A stretch of 64,000 nt of DNA from Cytophagaceae bacterium. GTDB taxonomy: Bacteria; Bacteroidota; Bacteroidia; Cytophagales; Spirosomataceae. The stretch lies in NCBI GenBank assembly GCA_947460975.1, contig CANHGO010000006.1, positions 1-64,000 on the forward strand, written 5' to 3'. Of the stretch, positions 61,246-64,000 are shown in pieces (position 1 is the stretch's first letter; each line of letters opens with the position of its first letter). The notes below the pieces were generated by a model. That model was given only the letters and a program-made list of their open reading frames with translations, had not been told where the DNA came from and did no database searches. The translations under genes and the position numbers were made by a program.

Positions 61246-62226
61246 CTATTGTACAATCCAAGTAAACGGATAAGCTAATTCAGGAATTTTAACGCGATCG
61301 GCCAACTTTTCTAACCTCGTTGGCAAATTAGCTACATAATCTCTTGCCTTCTCAGCTACATCATTCAATCCAGACATTTTTTCAATATCCCAATCTTTAA
61401 TTAAGCCTTGCATGATACTGATGTAATCCATGGTTGTGTAAACTCCAATTCTTTGTGCAGCATCTGAAAAGTGCTCATAAACAGAACTTTTGGCCCCATT
61501 GATTTCGCGTAAAAAATGCGCTGGCATGACGATTTTCTTTTTCATCATATCAGCAAATGCAATCATCATTTCAGATGGATCTAATTTGAAAATTTCTGTC
61601 ACAAATGCCTTATATGCTTTCGCATGCCTTAATTCATCCGCCGCAATTTGGGCGCACATTCTTGACAATAATGAGTTACCATGTTGCTTCGCTAATGAGG
61701 CTGTTCTACGATGAGAAACGTTCGTTGCCATCTCTTGAAACGAAGTATAAATAAAGTTGCGATATGGATCACCTGAAGTACCAATATCAAAACCATCAGC
61801 AATCAAATACTGTGTTGAAACAGCTACAGAATGCATGTCAACCTTACCTGATAAGTATAAGTATGTGCCTAATAAATTACCATGTCTACCTTCTTCAGCA
61901 GTCCAATTGCGTATCCAACGAACCCAGCTATTTTCTTGATCTTGTTGGTTTACAGTATCCATTCCCATCAACCATGATTCGTAGGTTGGCAATGCCTCCT
62001 CAGTAATTGTATCCCCAATTAACACGGCCCAATAATCATAAGGCAACTCTTTCGCAGCTTCTTGCAATAACTTAACTTCATCAAAAAAATTATCTTTTGT
62101 TGAATCTGGAAGCATATCTGAAGGCTGCCAATTGCTATCGATCGGGTTTAAATATTGAGCAACAAAGTTGTCCATATTCCGGCCCAACTCAGTCATCACC
62201 TCTAATCTTGTAGTTGAAAGGGACAT
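61246..62226 (-). CDS. Acyl-ACP desaturase-like di-iron ferritin-type protein
   Basis: The 326-residue protein has the di-iron motifs of soluble acyl-ACP desaturases (E near ITEEALPTYE, E-E-x-x-H in NWTAEEGRHGNLLG, and D-E-L-R-H in AADELRHAKAYK). It has the plant-like length and an overall helical fold. It inserts a cis double bond in acyl chains bound to ACP with O2 and reduced ferredoxin, so the cell is aerobic and can tune membrane fluidity in cold water. Coupled to the SPOUT gene without spacer; the 183 bases upstream hold the promoter, which I could not define. Confidence 0.9.
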   Translation of the reverse strand: MSLSTTRLEVMTELGRNMDNFVAQYLNPIDSNWQPSDMLPDSTKDNFFDEVKLLQEAAKELPYDYWAVLIGDTITEEALPTYESWLMGMDTVNQQDQENSWVRWIRNWTAEEGRHGNLLGTYLYLSGKVDMHSVAVSTQYLIADGFDIGTSGDPYRNFIYTSFQEMATNVSHRRTASLAKQHGNSLLSRMCAQIAADELRHAKAYKAFVTEIFKLDPSEMMIAFADMMKKKIVMPAHFLREINGAKSSVYEHFSDAAQRIGVYTTMDYISIMQGLIKDWDIEKMSGLNDVAEKARDYVANLPTRLEKLADRVKIPELAYPFTWIVQ

Positions 62227-62409
62227 AAATAATCTATTTGAGAAAATAATAAAATTTAAATTAGTAAAATAATTGAGGATTCCCTAAATCAAGGACCCCA
62301 AATCGTTATTTGTTTGATAATAGTTTCTTTGTCATCAAAAAAACTAAAACTCTTCTTCACTTGCTTTAAAAAAAACATACACTTTAAAATAGCAGCAAAA
62401 AGTACCCTA

Positions 62410-63219
62410 CTAAAAAATAGAACTATGCTTGAATGTAAATTCTTCATCAGCTAAAACTAAGAAAAAAGCATTTTTGAAATTTGGACTAAACCAATCACCC
62501 AAATTAAAGTAGGTCGACCCCTCTCCTAACGGAAAAGCGATTGGATGGTGCCTATGCCCAAAAATATACGCTTTTTTATGGTTATTTGATTTTATATCTA
62601 CCTGCATTTGATCCCTAACGTAATTTAAAATAAAATCTGTATCTGATTCAAATGGAACATCACCAGCTGAAATCGTATCCGATTTACGCGTATTTGACCA
62701 CAAATGTGCTAGACGTACTCCCAAATCAGGATGCAAAATTTTAAACAAAAAGATCGATATTGGATTAATGAAAATTTGTTTTAAAAACTTATAGCCATAA
62801 TCTCCAGGACCCAAACCATCCCCATGACCTAACAAAGCCTTCACTGATTTTCCTTGGATATCAAAACTAAATTCAGTCGGCTGATCATAAATAATGGCAC
62901 CAATTTCCTCTTTAAGATAGGTTCGCATCCATAAATCGTGATTGCCTACAAAAATATGAATTCGAATACCCGCATCATTCATTTCGGCCAACTTCCCTAG
63001 AAACCGAACAAATCCTTTAGGTACCACTTGACTATACTCAAACCAGAAATCAAATAAATCACCTAATAAAAATACATCAGATGCATCTTTTTGAACTTGA
63101 CTGAGCCAGGTAATGATGTATTTCTCCCTGGCCAGAGATTCAGCATTATTAGGGAATCCTAGATGAAAATCAGATGCAAAATAGGCCTTTTTGCCTGCTG
63201 GAATTTGAACTTCAATCAT
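62410..63219 (-). CDS. lpxH: UDP-2,3-diacylglucosamine pyrophosphatase
   Basis: The 269-residue calcineurin-like phosphoesterase has AYFASDFHLGF (Asp17, His19), FLLGDLFDFWFEY (Asp54), FVGNHDLWM, LLGHGDGLGPGDYGYK and IFGHRHHP. The GDLFDFWFE text is that of LpxH in Bacteroidota. It cuts UDP-diacylglucosamine to lipid X in lipid A synthesis, which matches WaaA elsewhere. It lies 48 bases after ftsH, with a terminator between. Confidence 0.9.
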   Translation of the reverse strand: MIEVQIPAGKKAYFASDFHLGFPNNAESLAREKYIITWLSQVQKDASDVFLLGDLFDFWFEYSQVVPKGFVRFLGKLAEMNDAGIRIHIFVGNHDLWMRTYLKEEIGAIIYDQPTEFSFDIQGKSVKALLGHGDGLGPGDYGYKFLKQIFINPISIFLFKILHPDLGVRLAHLWSNTRKSDTISAGDVPFESDTDFILNYVRDQMQVDIKSNNHKKAYIFGHRHHPIAFPLGEGSTYFNLGDWFSPNFKNAFFLVLADEEFTFKHSSIF

Positions 63220-63228
63220 ATACTATCC

Positions 63229-63257
63229 AAAAAAAAAGTGGGGAAAAACCCCACCCA
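63229..63257 (-). terminator. Terminator after ftsH
   Basis: On the minus strand, GTGGGG-TTTTT-CCCCAC (plus 63238-63254) is followed by nine T (63229-63237), 14 bases after the ftsH stop. Confidence 0.94.
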
Positions 63258-63267
63258 ATTAATCTAT

Positions 63268-64000
63268 TTACTTTGATTTAGGCACCCTTTTCGCCACAGG
63301 TTTTTTCTCCTCTTTAGGCTCCTCTACCGGCTTCTTCCTAAGCTTGGGTTTAGCAGCTACTTTCTTAGTCGCATTTTTCTCAATTTCAGCTAAATCCCGA
63401 ACATCCTTAGCATCCTTTCTTTTCTTTTCCGTTTCACCCTTAATAAACTCTTGATAGGACGTTAATTGCTCAAAAGGACGAGGGCCGACCAACTCTTCTA
63501 AATCACTTTGAAAAAGAACTTCTTTTTTCAATAATTGCTCTGCTAGAATCGTTAATTTATCCTTTTTGTCACTTAATAGTTTTTTAGTACGCACATAAGC
63601 CTCCGCGATAATCTTACGAACCTCTTCATCGATTTCTCTAGCCGTTTGCTCTGAATATGGCTTATTGAATTGATATTCAGATCCTTTCGAATCATAATAT
63701 GAGATATTTCCCAACTTATCATTCATTCCATAAACCGTAACCATTGAATAGGCCAATTTTGTAATTCGCTCCAAGTCGTTTTGTGCACCCGTTGATATTT
63801 TACCAAAAATAATTTCCTCCGCAGCTCTTCCGCCTAAAGTCACACACATCTCATCCATCAATTGCTCCGTACGATACAAAAACTGCTCTTTGGGTAAGTA
63901 TTGAGCATAACCTAAAGCAGCGACCCCTCTAGGTACAATCGAAACCTTAACTAATGGATTCGCATGCTCCAAAAACCAACCTGCAATCGCATGGCCAGCC
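63268..64000 (-). CDS. ftsH: C-terminal part of FtsH (ATP-dependent zinc metalloprotease)
   Basis: The reading frame is open to the window edge; the first visible residues AGHAIAGWF belong to the HEAGH zinc motif, whose first two residues are outside. Then follow EHANPLVKVSIVPRGVAALGYAQYLP, the DEMCVTLGGRAAEEIIFG helix with the third zinc ligand, STGAQNDLERITKLAYSMVT, and a C-terminal extension that is unusually Lys/Glu/Pro-rich (about 65 residues; KPVEEPKEEKK). FtsH degrades membrane and short-lived proteins; the AAA domain is outside the window. It precedes lpxH on the minus strand. Confidence 0.97.
   Translation of the reverse strand, partial: AGHAIAGWFLEHANPLVKVSIVPRGVAALGYAQYLPKEQFLYRTEQLMDEMCVTLGGRAAEEIIFGKISTGAQNDLERITKLAYSMVTVYGMNDKLGNISYYDSKGSEYQFNKPYSEQTAREIDEEVRKIIAEAYVRTKKLLSDKKDKLTILAEQLLKKEVLFQSDLEELVGPRPFEQLTSYQEFIKGETEKKRKDAKDVRDLAEIEKNATKKVAAKPKLRKKPVEEPKEEKKPVAKRVPKSK

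Noticed and set aside
1-64000. tRNA, rRNA, insertion sequences or prophage remnants
   Set aside because: No cloverleaf, transposase, terminal repeat or phage gene was seen in any gap or reading frame.

Overview
The window reads as chromosome of a free-living aerobic Bacteroidota, most likely Cytophagales (a freshwater Spirosomataceae/Aquirufa-type genome is my guess; I cannot run a tree). The evidence is a SusC/SusD pair, a protease with a type IX secretion tail, a murF-alr fusion, YtxJ, a T9SS/LPS-type envelope (WaaA, LpxH), low G+C, and promoters of the Bacteroidota form TTTG-N20-TAnnTTTG (metK is a textbook case). No tRNA, rRNA, CRISPR array or insertion sequence was seen.

Layout. (1) 1-10640, minus strand: a carbohydrate-use locus with SusC, SusD, an FG-GAP repeat protein, a DUF1080 3-keto-glycoside hydrolase-like protein, a large periplasmic cytochrome c/beta-propeller protein, a DUF4432 mutarotase-like protein and the start of another gene. 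(2) 10878-21413: an M24 peptidase, then on the minus strand an acetate module (MFS symporter, small membrane protein, Acs, coupled ABC ATPase), then a TIM-barrel isomerase, a carboxylesterase and a Gfo/Idh oxidoreductase, which may belong with the sugar locus. (3) 21420-29080: a sulfur island with a Crp/Fnr regulator, TauE, a persulfide-dioxygenase/rhodanese fusion, two small membrane proteins, two YeeE half-proteins, a TsdA-like thiosulfate dehydrogenase, DsrE, rhodanese, thioredoxin and MsrB. (4) 29184-34117: a damage-inducible mutagenesis cassette, dnaE2-dinB, divergent from an S24 LexA-like repressor, with a palindromic operator candidate between them. (5) 34215-41075: tex, a metal-linked trio (HMBD protein, TonB receptor, Cys-rich HYC_CC_PP-like protein) and a secreted subtilase. 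(6) 41099-64000: mostly housekeeping genes (ROK kinase, rsgA, waaA, ytxJ, lipA, crtY, metK, hpf, a VRR-NUC nuclease, pgk, murF-alr, fumC, an ABC exporter, a histone-like protein, a SPOUT methylase, an acyl-ACP desaturase, lpxH, ftsH), plus a small ArsR operon preceded by an unusual AGCTAA repeat field.

Working together: polysaccharide fragments enter through SusCD and may be broken down by an oxidise/eliminate/hydrate 3-keto route. Reduced sulfur (thiosulfate, persulfide) is imported and oxidised under a Crp/Fnr regulator with two close cysteines. Polymerase errors under DNA damage are controlled by the S24 repressor. The most interesting unexplained signals are two 7-bp periodic WWTACCT arrays at the sulfur island, a CRP-like palindrome overlapping the Crp/Fnr stop codon, the AGCTAA field in front of the ArsR gene, the paired inverted repeats in front of susC, and the SOS-type operator.
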